Assembly (NCBI GenBank): GCA_028822445.1 | Contig: JAPKDQ010000002.1 | Coordinates: 372,001-436,000, forward strand | Origin: Rhodospirillaceae bacterium | GTDB taxonomy: Bacteria > Pseudomonadota > Alphaproteobacteria > Rhodospirillales > Rhodospirillaceae | Direction: 5' to 3' | Length of the DNA stretch: 64,000 bases | Shown here: in pieces, positions 56,220 to 64,000 of the stretch | How the letters are laid out: each line of letters opens with the position of its first letter | How positions within the stretch are numbered: position 1 is the first letter of the stretch | Translations under genes and position numbers: made by a program | Notes under the pieces: generated by a model | Databases searched by the model: none | Told to the model about the DNA's origin: nothing | Seen by the model: only the letters and a program-made list of their open reading frames with translations

Positions 56220-57602
56220 CTAAGGCTTTGCAGTGTTTTTCATAGCCCGCAGGCTTTCTTCGTCCAGGTGGTAAGCCTTCAATATGACCAAGCCCAGGAG
56301 CATCAACAGGACTGGGACGCCTGAGAAGGCGATTAGAATACCTATGATCGCAGTGTCGATTTGTTCCACGGGTGCGCCGCCTGCGGACTCGACAAAACCC
56401 ATAAGAGACAGCACCAGCCCTACGACAAGAGCCCCCAAGGCGTTACCGCATTTTTCGATGGCCATCCAAAACCCCGAGAAGATGCCTTCGCGCCGCAGCC
56501 CGGTTTTGATGCGGTCGTATTCGATGGTGTCCGGCAGCATCGCAACGGCGGTCATGAGCAGACCTGTATTGGTCAGGCCGACAAAAATACCCCTAATAAT
56601 AACTAAGAAGTCTTCATTTGGCGCAGCGGGAATCCATGACAACACGGTTAGGCAGTAGGCTAGGGTAGAAATATAATAGGTCGGTTTCTTGCCAATTCGC
56701 CCGGCCAGCCACGTCCAACCAGGGATGGCAACAAACGCAGCAATCGTCATGTAGAACGCGAGGTCGAAGAACAGGCTCGGTGACCCCATAACAATATATG
56801 TAAACATGTAGGGCAGGCCAGCGTAGACACAGCTCGCCGCAACCCAATACAGAAGCACGGCCGCAGCAATAATGAGATATGGCTTATTATCTAGGGCTGT
56901 CCGCATTTGCTCGCGAAATGGAATTCGTGTTGCGACTGCAGTTTCGGTTGGGACATTGCGGGATGCAAAAAATGGCGACAGCATTGTTACCATGCAGACT
57001 ACGCTAAGAACTGCACCCATGAAGGTGTACCCGGCCAGTCCGCCGCCACCCCATTGCACCAAGTACTGAACGAGGCCGATGCCGATTAAAATACCGATAG
57101 ATTGAAACGCCATGCGGTAGGCCATGACCGTCGTGCGCCCCTTGTAGTCCGGCGCTAGCTCGCCGGCTTTTGCCAAGTAGGGTACCGAGAAGATAGAAAA
57201 CGCGGTGGAGACGAGGGTAAACATGACGGTCATGTAGATGAACCGTGCCGTTACTGTGTCGAAGGCTGGAACATCAAAGAGAAAGTAGAACCCGGCCCCG
57301 CAGCCGAGTGCGCCGGCCAAGAGGTACGGCCGCCGCCGCCCCCAGCGACTATTGGTGTGGTCTGAGATGCGCCCCATCAGGGGGTCAAAAACTATAATCC
57401 AGACTTTTGGAATAAAGACAGCGAGTCCAGCTAATGCGGGTGGAATGGCCAGCACTTCGGTCATAAAGAACAGCAAGATAAGCGCTGGTGTGTTGGCGAG
57501 TATAGAGCCGCCGATTTGTCCTGCACCAAACCCAAGTTGGAATGAGATCGATAACTTTGATGAAGTCGGTGCAGCTCCGTCAACATGCGCGTGATCAGTC
57601 AC
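56220..57602 (-). CDS. MFS transporter, GPH-type cation symporter
   Basis: A 460-residue membrane protein with about 12 hydrophobic segments. FDPLMGRISDHTNSRWGRRR is the strong GPH (glycoside-pentoside-hexuronide:cation symporter) signature, and LPDTIEYDRIKTGLRREGIF is the second. Starts at GTG 57602. It imports a sugar, glycoside or related compound. Convergent with the VOC gene, two bases apart, and downstream of the 118-residue protein and methyltransferase genes. Confidence 0.9.
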   Translation of the reverse strand: MTDHAHVDGAAPTSSKLSISFQLGFGAGQIGGSILANTPALILLFFMTEVLAIPPALAGLAVFIPKVWIIVFDPLMGRISDHTNSRWGRRRPYLLAGALGCGAGFYFLFDVPAFDTVTARFIYMTVMFTLVSTAFSIFSVPYLAKAGELAPDYKGRTTVMAYRMAFQSIGILIGIGLVQYLVQWGGGGLAGYTFMGAVLSVVCMVTMLSPFFASRNVPTETAVATRIPFREQMRTALDNKPYLIIAAAVLLYWVAASCVYAGLPYMFTYIVMGSPSLFFDLAFYMTIAAFVAIPGWTWLAGRIGKKPTYYISTLAYCLTVLSWIPAAPNEDFLVIIRGIFVGLTNTGLLMTAVAMLPDTIEYDRIKTGLRREGIFSGFWMAIEKCGNALGALVVGLVLSLMGFVESAGGAPVEQIDTAIIGILIAFSGVPVLLMLLGLVILKAYHLDEESLRAMKNTAKP

Positions 57603-57642
57603 CAGAGCTCCTATCGTATATCGGATGTATGCGTAACGGGCG

Positions 57643-57999
57643 TTATGGCATGGAGGGTGCAGAGGGCTCTTCTTCGGGCTCGGCAGTTAAAGATTCCGCT
57701 TCTTCCCGTAGGGTGAAGAAGATGCGGTCGATAAAGTTCTGTTTCTCTGCGTCAAGAGCCGTGCGTTGTTCGGTAGAGAATTTATGACCCTCAATATCAT
57801 CAGGGAGCAAGACGCCTTTTTCCGCGGCAACGAATTCTAGCGCCGCTTGTCGTTCTTTAATCACCCACATTTCTTGAGCCATGCCCATGCAAATAGCCAC
57901 TAGTTCATCGATGCCTTGGGCGTCGAAGAACCGCATACGTTTGCCTTTTACACTGTATCGGAGCGGTGTGCTCTCAGCGTTGGCTGAATCGTCGGGCAT
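57643..57999 (-). CDS. Unknown acidic protein (118 aa), partner of the methyltransferase
   Basis: Started at ATG 57999, its first base overlapping the stop of the methyltransferase (TAATG), it has 118 residues. It is acidic, soluble and probably helical: LRYSVKGKRMRFFDAQGIDE, then LVAICMGMAQEMWVIKERQA, and a Glu/Pro-rich end (LTAEPEEEPSAPSM). No family is recognised. The tight coupling suggests that it works with, or modifies the output of, the methyltransferase. The frame extension to 58026 overlaps the methyltransferase and is not used. Confidence 0.75.
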   Translation of the reverse strand: MPDDSANAESTPLRYSVKGKRMRFFDAQGIDELVAICMGMAQEMWVIKERQAALEFVAAEKGVLLPDDIEGHKFSTEQRTALDAEKQNFIDRIFFTLREEAESLTAEPEEEPSAPSMP

Positions 58000-59195
58000 T
58001 ATTTGTGCGCTCCGAAGAAGTACCACATCACGCCATCACCAAAGCGGCCAACACGGCTGTCATTTTTTGCGCCGTCGTCTTGAGCGGCTGCCATGAGAGC
58101 GTCCTGGCCATAAAGATTACGGCTTGGTGCAACATGCTCGAAGAAGCTGTCTTTTTCAAAACCGGCCGCTTCAATTTCAGCCTTCGCATCGGCGTCGCGG
58201 AAGGCTTTATAGAACGGCTCCTTATTGTAGTAAGAATCCCAGTCCAAATAGAAGCCGTCGTAGGGCGATGTCATGGAATTCGGTGGTAGTTCGTAATGCA
58301 GCATCACCCCGCCCGGCTTCAACAGCCGGTGGGCTTCTTTGAACACACCTTTGATGTTCTTGAGCGGCACTTCGTGGAGGAACATGCAGGAATAGACGAT
58401 ATCAAAAGACTCATCTTCAAAATCCGTGTGTTCTGCATCCATTTGATGGAAATGTGCCGTCACGCCGTAGGATTGAGCGCGGGCATGAGCATAGCGCACA
58501 CACGGGCCGCCAACGTCTACACCATGAACTTCTGCGTCCGGGTAGCGCGCTTTCCACGGTAGCGTCGAGTGACCTAGCGTGCATCCCAGGTCGAGAATTT
58601 TCTTGGGCTGTGATTCTGTATACCGTGCTTGGTAGAACGTTGATACGGAATCAGTGATGTCTTCCATCCGGTCGCCGAGTAATCCGAATGAGAATACTGA
58701 CAGACCGTTGTCGAATACTGCGCCTTGGGTGACATCATAGTCGATGCGTTCTTCGTGGTAATTCCCGGGCATCATGTGAACGTCGAGTTCAGAGGTGTAA
58801 CGGGGTACCTGGAAATTTGAATCAGTGGTTACGGTGCCTTCAGCTTTGTCACCGGCTTGGCTGAGCACTTGCGCGCGCCGAGATAAATCTCGCCCTTCGC
58901 GTTCTATGGCTGGCATCACAGAGCGCCAGACCATTTCTTGCGTGTTGCAGCGCATGGCTGAATAGAATTTAAAGAGGGTTTCGGATTTGATCGTTTTGTG
59001 AACTTCGGGCCCATCGGCAGGTTTGCGACCCCTTGCTTTTTTGAAAGCGGGCTCGGCTCGACGATCCCAAACAGTTTTCATGTGGCCAGAGAGGTCATTC
59101 AAAACATAGGACCGCATACCTTGGACAAAGTTCTGGCGTGAGGACTCGTCTTTGGTATGATTGACTTTAAGGTCGTGATCAATGGACTCAGTCAT
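57999..59195 (-). CDS. Class I SAM-dependent methyltransferase
   Basis: A 398-residue protein from ATG 59195 (MTESIDHDLKV), with GAGGGA upstream. The N-terminal half (about 1-200) is unusual and contains LSGHMKTVWDRRAEPAFKKA and a helical domain; the C-terminal half is a Rossmann methyltransferase with motif I KILDLGCTLGHSTLPWK, VHGVDVGGPCVRYA and motif III-like FDIVYSCMFLHEVPLKNIK. The substrate is unknown. It is the first gene of a minus-strand run with the 118-residue protein and the MFS symporter. Confidence 0.85.
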   Translation of the reverse strand: MTESIDHDLKVNHTKDESSRQNFVQGMRSYVLNDLSGHMKTVWDRRAEPAFKKARGRKPADGPEVHKTIKSETLFKFYSAMRCNTQEMVWRSVMPAIEREGRDLSRRAQVLSQAGDKAEGTVTTDSNFQVPRYTSELDVHMMPGNYHEERIDYDVTQGAVFDNGLSVFSFGLLGDRMEDITDSVSTFYQARYTESQPKKILDLGCTLGHSTLPWKARYPDAEVHGVDVGGPCVRYAHARAQSYGVTAHFHQMDAEHTDFEDESFDIVYSCMFLHEVPLKNIKGVFKEAHRLLKPGGVMLHYELPPNSMTSPYDGFYLDWDSYYNKEPFYKAFRDADAKAEIEAAGFEKDSFFEHVAPSRNLYGQDALMAAAQDDGAKNDSRVGRFGDGVMWYFFGAHK

Positions 59196-59237
59196 AGCGT
59201 AATCCCTCGTAGGATTAGATGATTCTTCATACCCCAC

Positions 59238-59664
59238 TATAACGGATGATTAAGACCGTAAGTCTATAAAGACCGTTCCAATACGGAACTATTTCTTTTG
59301 TTCTCATTGAGGTGGTCATCAGTTGACCGATTCAGGAACCCGTTTCAGGGGGCATTACGACGCAATCCCGTGCCGCGCTAAGTTCCTTATACCCAGCACA
59401 CAGAGGCGACAAAAAATTTCTGTTACACGATAGGTGACTTGACGCTGAAGGCTGGTGCCTTCTAGTCGGTTTCGGGCATGCATGGCTTGGGAGCCATCGG
59501 GATGGATAGCCCGATGGCAGCCTTCTGATCCTGGGCCTTCGTCGATTGAGGGTGACCGGCACTTAATTATTCCTTTGGCCCATCGGGCGGCGCTGTCGTT
59601 ATCGACCGCCTAAGCTGTTTGTGTTTCAGTAGAAAGCAGAAAGAAACGGGTAAGAATTTTTATG
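59238..59664. other. Upstream region of the methyltransferase
   Basis: No gene is supported. It holds a direct repeat AAGACCGT (59252-59259 and 59269-59276, 17 bases apart) that lies in the probable promoter zone of the methyltransferase run and may be an operator. The rest shows nothing. Confidence 0.4.
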
Positions 59665-59952
59665 TCAGTTGTTCCTTTCGTAGGCTGTTAGGTCGTAGCG
59701 CGTGCCTGCCGGTCCATAACTTAGCCGCACCAAAACCCCGTCGCGCACGTCTACCCAGAAGTCGGATCCTTCTCCCATCTTAAAGTGTTTGGTGTCAAAG
59801 ACCCCCGTTTTTCTAGTTATTCTGATTGAAAAGGCGGCTGTATGGTCGCGCGCCAGTTGGTTGGGTGCAACTGATTCTGGAATTTTGGATAAAACCAGCA
59901 AAGCCGCGCCTTGCGTTGACTTGATGCGGGGCCGGGAGTAGGAATGCCGCAC
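59665..59952 (-). pseudogene. Fragment resembling the C-terminus of a DUF6134/DUF3108-like protein
   Basis: A 95-residue frame whose second half (FWVDVRDGVLVRLSYGPAGT, then RYDLTAYERNN) reads like the last strands of a DUF6134/DUF3108-type periplasmic beta protein, while the first 45 residues look like chance sequence and no signal peptide or full domain is present. I read it as a 3' remnant of a lost gene, but a small genuine gene is possible. It lies just before sdhC, on the opposite strand. Confidence 0.35.
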
Positions 59953-60011
59953 TGCACTTCCGTGCCGTTCCGGGGTATGAACCCCTTGAAAACAAAAGGC
60001 ATTAGCCGATT

Positions 60012-60389
60012 ATGGCGACTCAAAACCGACCTCTTTCACCGCACCTGCAGGTTTACCGCCTGCCGCTGACGGCCCTGATGTCCATTACCCATCGCATCAC
60101 AGGCGTTGGCCTCACCTTCGGCACGCTACTTCTGGCCTGGTGGGTAACGGCAGCATCCTATGGAAAACCGGAATTTGAGCAGGTCCAGGCCTTCTTAGGG
60201 TCATGGATTGGGCTGACCCTGTTGCTCGGGTTTTCCTTCGCGCTGTTCTTTCACCTCTGTAACGGCTTGCGTCACTTGTTCTGGGATTTCGGGCGGTACT
60301 TTGAGCTCCATGAGACCCGACGAGCCGATGTATTCGTTTTGATCGGTGCCGCTGCTTTGACTGCAGCGACATGGGTCATGGTTTGGTAG
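60012..60389 (+). CDS. sdhC: Succinate dehydrogenase cytochrome b556 subunit SdhC
   Basis: A 125-residue membrane anchor with three hydrophobic helices. RPLSPHLQVYRLPLTALMSI and HRITGVGLTFGTLLLAWW are typical, the latter giving the conserved SxxHR region; FHLCNGLRHLFWDFG contains the heme-ligand histidine. It binds heme b and quinone with SdhD. First gene of sdhCDAB; there is a 12-base gap to sdhD. Confidence 0.96.
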   Translation: MATQNRPLSPHLQVYRLPLTALMSITHRITGVGLTFGTLLLAWWVTAASYGKPEFEQVQAFLGSWIGLTLLLGFSFALFFHLCNGLRHLFWDFGRYFELHETRRADVFVLIGAAALTAATWVMVW

Positions 60390-60401
60390 GTAGGGGCTAA
60401 T

Positions 60402-60797
60402 ATGACATCGAATTCTTCATCTTTTCGTTCCCCTCTTGGTCGTGTGCGCGGCTTAGGTTCTGCGAAGGGGGGTACCCATCATTGGTGGCTGCAAAGGCTT
60501 ACGGCCATTGCACTGATCCCCTTAACTATGTGGCTGGTCGCTTCGATCGTTACTCTGTCAGGTGCTAGCTATGATGCTTTCATCTTGTGGTTCGGTCAGC
60601 CGGCCAATGCCACGGTGATGATTCTTTTCCTTGGCGTTGCGTTTCATCACGCGCAACTCGGTATGCAGGTGGTGATTGAAGATTACGTTAGCCGCCACGC
60701 CTGGCGCGTGACGCTAAACGTCCTGGTTAAGTTTGCCTGCTATGGCTTGGCGACTTTGACTATCGTTTCCATTCTTACAATCGCGTTCGGGGCTTAG
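60402..60797 (+). CDS. sdhD: Succinate dehydrogenase membrane anchor SdhD
   Basis: A 131-residue anchor with three hydrophobic helices. [20 protein letters not shown] and [20 protein letters not shown] hold the conserved His and the DY pair used in quinone and heme binding. It forms the membrane part of complex II with SdhC. Five bases separate it from sdhA. Confidence 0.94.
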   Translation: MTSNSSSFRSPLGRVRGLGSAKGGTHHWWLQRLTAIALIPLTMWLVASIVTLSGASYDAFILWFGQPANATVMILFLGVAFHHAQLGMQVVIEDYVSRHAWRVTLNVLVKFACYGLATLTIVSILTIAFGA

Positions 60798-60802
60798 ACA
60801 GT

Positions 60803-62587
60803 ATGGCTGCCTACGACATTATTGATCACGACTACGATGTTATCGTTGTTGGAGCGGGCGGTGCTGGATTACGGGCCACCTTCGGTATGGTTGAGAAGGG
60901 CTTTAAGACCGCCTGTATCACCAAAGTTTTTCCAACCCGCAGCCATACGGTTGCCGCGCAAGGCGGGATCGGTGCTGCGCTGGGCAATATGGCTGAAGAT
61001 AAGTGGGAATGGCACATGTACGACACCGTTAAGGGGTCGGACTGGCTGGGTGACCAAGATGCTATTGAGTACATGTGCCGCGAGGCCATCCCTGCTGTGC
61101 GCGAATTGGAGCATTACGGCGTGCCGTTCTCGCGTACTCCTGACGGTAAAATTTATCAGCGTCCTTTCGGCGGCCATATGCGCAATTTTGGTGAAGCGCC
61201 GGTGCAGCGCGCTTGCGCTGCGGCTGACCGCACAGGCCATGCGATTTTGCACACTCTCTATCAACAGAGCTTGAAGCATAACGCTGAGTTCTTCGTCGAG
61301 TTCTTCGCTATTGATTTGATTATGGATAAAGGGCGCTGCGTTGGTGTCATGTCCATCGATATGGCCACTGGTGAAATTCACCGTTTCCGCGCCAACCAAG
61401 TTGTGCTTGCAACCGGCGGGTATGGCCGCTCTTATTTCTCCTGTACGTCTGCACACACCTGTACAGGCGATGGTAATGCAATGGTCGCACGGGCAGGGCT
61501 GCCGCTTCAGGACATGGAATTTGTTCAGTTCCACCCGACCGGTGTTTATGGCGCTGGTGTTCTCATCACCGAGGGTGCGCGCGGCGAAGGTGGGTATCTC
61601 ACCAACTCCGAAGGTGATCGCTTTATGGAGCGTTATGCGCCAACGGCGAAAGACTTGGCTTCTCGTGACGTTGTCTCTCGTGCCATGACCATGGAAATCC
61701 GCGAAGAGCGCGGTGTCGGCAGCAACAACGATCACATTCTTCTCCACCTTGAGCATTTGGGATCTGATGTCTTGTGGGAACGCTTGCCGGGGATCACTGA
61801 AACAGCGAAGATTTTTGCTGGCATCGATGCGACCAAGGAGCCCATTCCTGTGCTGCCGACGGTTCATTACAACATGGGCGGCATCCCGACTAATTATCGC
61901 GGTGAAGTCTTGTGTCCGACGGCGGACGATCCAGATGCCGTGTTCCCAGGCCTCATGGCTGTTGGAGAATGTGCCAGTGTTTCTGTGCACGGTGCCAACC
62001 GTCTTGGCACCAACTCGCTTCTTGATATCGTCGTCTTCGGTCGCGCCGCGGCTCTGCGTTGCGCCGAAACCATAACGCCAGGCGCGTCTCTGCCAGACTT
62101 ACCTAAAGATTCCGCTGATTATGCGTTGGGGCGCCTTGATAAAACGCGCAATGCCAACGGTGGATCAACGACCTCAGAGATTCGCGGTAAGATGCAGCAT
62201 GCGATGCAGAACGATGCTGCTGTCTTCCGAACATCTAAGACACTCAAAGAAGGCTGCGATAAGTTAGATGCGATTGCCAAATCTATTTCCGACCTCAAGG
62301 TCTCGGACCGCAGCCTTATCTTTAATACTGATCTCATCGAAGCGCTTGAGCTTGAAAACTTGATGGCCTGTGCGCTATCCACCATCGTTGGTGCTGAAGC
62401 GCGGCATGAAAGTCGCGGCGCCCATGCCCACGAAGATTATCCAGACCGTGATGATGCGAACTGGATGAAACACACGCTGGCGTACTTGAAGGAAGACTGG
62501 ACCATCAATCTCGATTACCGGCCGGTCCACACGTATACCTTGTCTGAGGACGTTGCGTATATTGAGCCGAAAGCTCGGGTGTATTAG
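60803..62587 (+). CDS. sdhA: Succinate dehydrogenase flavoprotein subunit SdhA
   Basis: A 594-residue Sdh[21 protein letters not shown] binds FAD; the covalent-flavin histidine is in [30 protein letters not shown], the [20 protein letters not shown] active-site segment, and [19 protein letters not shown] complete the fold. It oxidises succinate to fumarate. The gene is intact. Confidence 0.99.
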   Translation: MAAYDIIDHDYDVIVVGAGGAGLRATFGMVEKGFKTACITKVFPTRSHTVAAQGGIGAALGNMAEDKWEWHMYDTVKGSDWLGDQDAIEYMCREAIPAVRELEHYGVPFSRTPDGKIYQRPFGGHMRNFGEAPVQRACAAADRTGHAILHTLYQQSLKHNAEFFVEFFAIDLIMDKGRCVGVMSIDMATGEIHRFRANQVVLATGGYGRSYFSCTSAHTCTGDGNAMVARAGLPLQDMEFVQFHPTGVYGAGVLITEGARGEGGYLTNSEGDRFMERYAPTAKDLASRDVVSRAMTMEIREERGVGSNNDHILLHLEHLGSDVLWERLPGITETAKIFAGIDATKEPIPVLPTVHYNMGGIPTNYRGEVLCPTADDPDAVFPGLMAVGECASVSVHGANRLGTNSLLDIVVFGRAAALRCAETITPGASLPDLPKDSADYALGRLDKTRNANGGSTTSEIRGKMQHAMQNDAAVFRTSKTLKEGCDKLDAIAKSISDLKVSDRSLIFNTDLIEALELENLMACALSTIVGAEARHESRGAHAHEDYPDRDDANWMKHTLAYLKEDWTINLDYRPVHTYTLSEDVAYIEPKARVY

Positions 62588-62598
62588 GAGCAGTATGG

Positions 62599-63381
62599 AT
62601 GGTTGAATTTACCCTACCGAAGAACTCTAAGGTCAAGAAGGGCACAGCCCACCCAAAGCCTGAAGGCGCGACAAACACCAGAAAGTTTTCAGTCTACCGC
62701 TATGACCCTGACACGGAAAGCAATCCGCAACTCGATACTTATGAAGTCGACATGGATAGTTGTGGCCCCATGGTGTTGGACGCGCTCCTTAAAATTAAGG
62801 ATGAGATGGATTCAACACTAACGCTGCGTAGATCTTGCCGTGAAGGCATCTGTGGTTCGTGCGCCATGAATATCGATGGCCGCAATACGCTGGCCTGCTT
62901 GAAGCCAATCGAAGAGTGTAAGAGTGACGTCAAAATCTATCCGCTGCCGCACTTACCAGTGGTTAAAGATTTGGTGCCAGACGTCAACCATATCTACGCG
63001 CAGCTCACCTCGATTGAACCGTGGATGAAGGTTGACACACCGCCACCGCCCAACGGAGAGCGCAAGCAATCTCCGCAAGAGCGTGCCGAGCTCGATGGTT
63101 TGTGGGAATGCATTTTGTGTTTCTGTTGCACGACCAGTTGCCCAAGCTACTGGTGGAATGGTGACCGCTATCTTGGCCCAGCTGTGTTGTTGCAAGCCGC
63201 ACGCTGGATTAACGACAGTCGTGACGAGGCGACCGGCGAGCGTTTGGACGAGCTAGAAGACCCATTCCGCCTGTATCGCTGTCATACAATCATGAATTGC
63301 ACGAACTCCTGCCCAAAGGGTCTTAACCCGGCTAAGGCCATTGCAGACATCAAATCCAAGATGGTGGAGCGCATGGGCTAA
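62599..63381 (+). CDS. sdhB: Succinate dehydrogenase iron-sulfur subunit SdhB
   Basis: A 260-residue SdhB from ATG 62599, with AGGAG eight bases upstream. The [2Fe-2S] ligands are in [22 protein letters not shown]; the [4Fe-4S] ligands begin in [20 protein letters not shown] and continue in [20 protein letters not shown]. It carries electrons from SdhA to quinone. An intrinsic terminator follows. Confidence 0.98.
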   Translation: MVEFTLPKNSKVKKGTAHPKPEGATNTRKFSVYRYDPDTESNPQLDTYEVDMDSCGPMVLDALLKIKDEMDSTLTLRRSCREGICGSCAMNIDGRNTLACLKPIEECKSDVKIYPLPHLPVVKDLVPDVNHIYAQLTSIEPWMKVDTPPPPNGERKQSPQERAELDGLWECILCFCCTTSCPSYWWNGDRYLGPAVLLQAARWINDSRDEATGERLDELEDPFRLYRCHTIMNCTNSCPKGLNPAKAIADIKSKMVERMG

Positions 63382-63408
63382 CCGGAACCGTATCTTTTCT
63401 TTCATATG

Positions 63409-63442
63409 AATGGCCGTCGGTTTTCATCGGCGGCCATTTTTC
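63409..63442 (+). terminator. Rho-independent terminator after sdhB
   Basis: An 11-bp stem (63409-63419 with 63428-63438; one G-T pair), an 8-base loop and TTTTCT. It closes the sdhCDAB operon. Confidence 0.9.
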
Positions 63443-63456
63443 TTACTAAATATGGG

Positions 63457-63810
63457 TTACCCTGCTGGTGATACGCACTTAAAATAAGCGCGCGTCGGGT
63501 TCGAGATCGAGCATGATAGGATGTCTTCGCGATCAAAATTTGGCACCCGGTCCGTTTTTGCGCATTCGGATTCCGCCATTTTCATCACGGCGGCCGGCGT
63601 GGCGGAGCGGCTGTTGTAGCAAATTGCCACCGTATTCGCGTTTGATTGCCCGACGGTGCGGTTTGAACCCGCTTCCCGTCGACCATCGATGAATGGGCCA
63701 GCGGCGCAGCCGCTGAGTCCAACTAAAGCTAGAATACCCACTAAAATATAGAGATTTACTGGCCTCTTCTCAGTCGCGAAGCGAGCGATCTCGCACGTTC
63801 TATGGGTCAA
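63457..63810 (-). CDS. Probable lipoprotein of unknown function
   Basis: The frame (open to 63927) contains a lipobox LVGLSGC after a hydrophobic stretch (NLYILVGILALVGLSG), followed by a periplasmic domain with four more cysteines (AICYNSRS, ESECAKT, ILSCSIS, YFKCVSP) that could form two disulfides. The best start is uncertain: TTG 63810 gives a usable signal; GTG 63741 would make it very short. Function unknown. It converges with sdhB. Confidence 0.6.
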   Translation of the reverse strand: MTHRTCEIARFATEKRPVNLYILVGILALVGLSGCAAGPFIDGRREAGSNRTVGQSNANTVAICYNSRSATPAAVMKMAESECAKTDRVPNFDREDILSCSISNPTRAYFKCVSPAG

Positions 63811-64000
63811 AAAGTGTATTCTCGGTTGCACCGTGTTGTGATCCGTCGTAGTTCGATGGGGCATGCATGCAAGAGGCGTTATCACGCCCAAGCGGTACTG
63901 TTTATCTTTGGCGCGGGGCGCGCACAAGTCGAGGGTAATTTTCCATTATTGTCAGCCCTGACGACCCACTAAATTCGGGCGAGAAGTATCGCCTTGTTAC

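Noticed and set aside
60869-61990. 373-codon frame antisense to sdhA
   Set aside because: Antisense shadow of the intact sdhA; His/Arg-rich and without family features.
1-64000. CRISPR arrays, insertion sequences, prophage or integrative elements
   Set aside because: No regular spaced repeats, transposase, integrase or attachment-site duplication was seen; tRNA-Leu is not flanked by an integrase.

Overview
The window looks like chromosomal DNA from a free-living, aerobic alphaproteobacterium of moderate GC content, probably marine or aquatic and close to the Rhodospirillales; this placement is inferred from gene order and protein style, not from a marker search. Supporting blocks are ccmE-D-C-B-A; helicase/S4/fdxA/carD; dapF-mtaB-ftsY; ffh-rpsP-rimM-trmD-rplS-leuCDB-asd; secA divergent from argJ-mutT; and sdhCDAB. 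There is no CRISPR array, insertion sequence, prophage or rRNA operon. One tRNA, Leu(TAA), is present.

Layout. 1-2694 (minus): cytochrome c maturation genes ccmE (cut by the window edge) to ccmA. 2887-7319 (plus): aconitase AcnA, then a fused double alpha/beta-hydrolase whose two nucleophile elbows both lack serine. 7371-9248 (minus): HtpG. 9504-14693 (plus): ribosome hibernation factor, Suv3-like helicase, S4 protein, TerB-like protein, 7Fe ferredoxin, a strong terminator and CarD. 15029-15852: an EpmC-like HExxH protein meeting a small gene tail to tail. 16262-19248 (minus): two tandem peptide-type ABC substrate-binding proteins without a transporter. 19363-19785 (minus): relic of a TonB-dependent receptor, facing an intact paralogue at 20149-22608. 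22934-27265: MetC and the 2-oxoacid:ferredoxin oxidoreductase KorAB. 27274-31042: a TakP-type TRAP transporter with a RidA-family gene. 31266-34921: a DUF1838 protein, a small heat-shock gene with a ROSE-like leader, two further RidA-family genes and an RraA-like gene. 35087-35500: tRNA-Leu and an unexplained structured region. 35497-44153: CinA-like protein, MutT, ArgJ, SecA, FtsY, MtaB and DapF. 44612-53541: SRP, ribosome, leucine and aspartate-family genes. 53777-59195: CitE-like lyase, flavin monooxygenase, VOC protein, MFS symporter, a small unknown and a methyltransferase. 60012-63381: succinate dehydrogenase. 63457 onward: a probable lipoprotein.

How it fits together. Aconitase, KorAB and SdhCDAB are TCA-cycle functions, and the 7Fe ferredoxin is a plausible electron acceptor for KorAB. 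The TakP-like receptor beside KorAB suggests uptake of 2-oxoacids. The least explained parts are the accessory blocks: the serine-less double hydrolase, the three RidA-family proteins that lack the deaminase arginine together with an RraA-like protein that lacks the Arg-Asp pair, the decayed TonB receptor, the structured region beside tRNA-Leu, and the methyltransferase/small protein/symporter trio. I did not find a convincing complete new defence or mobile system.
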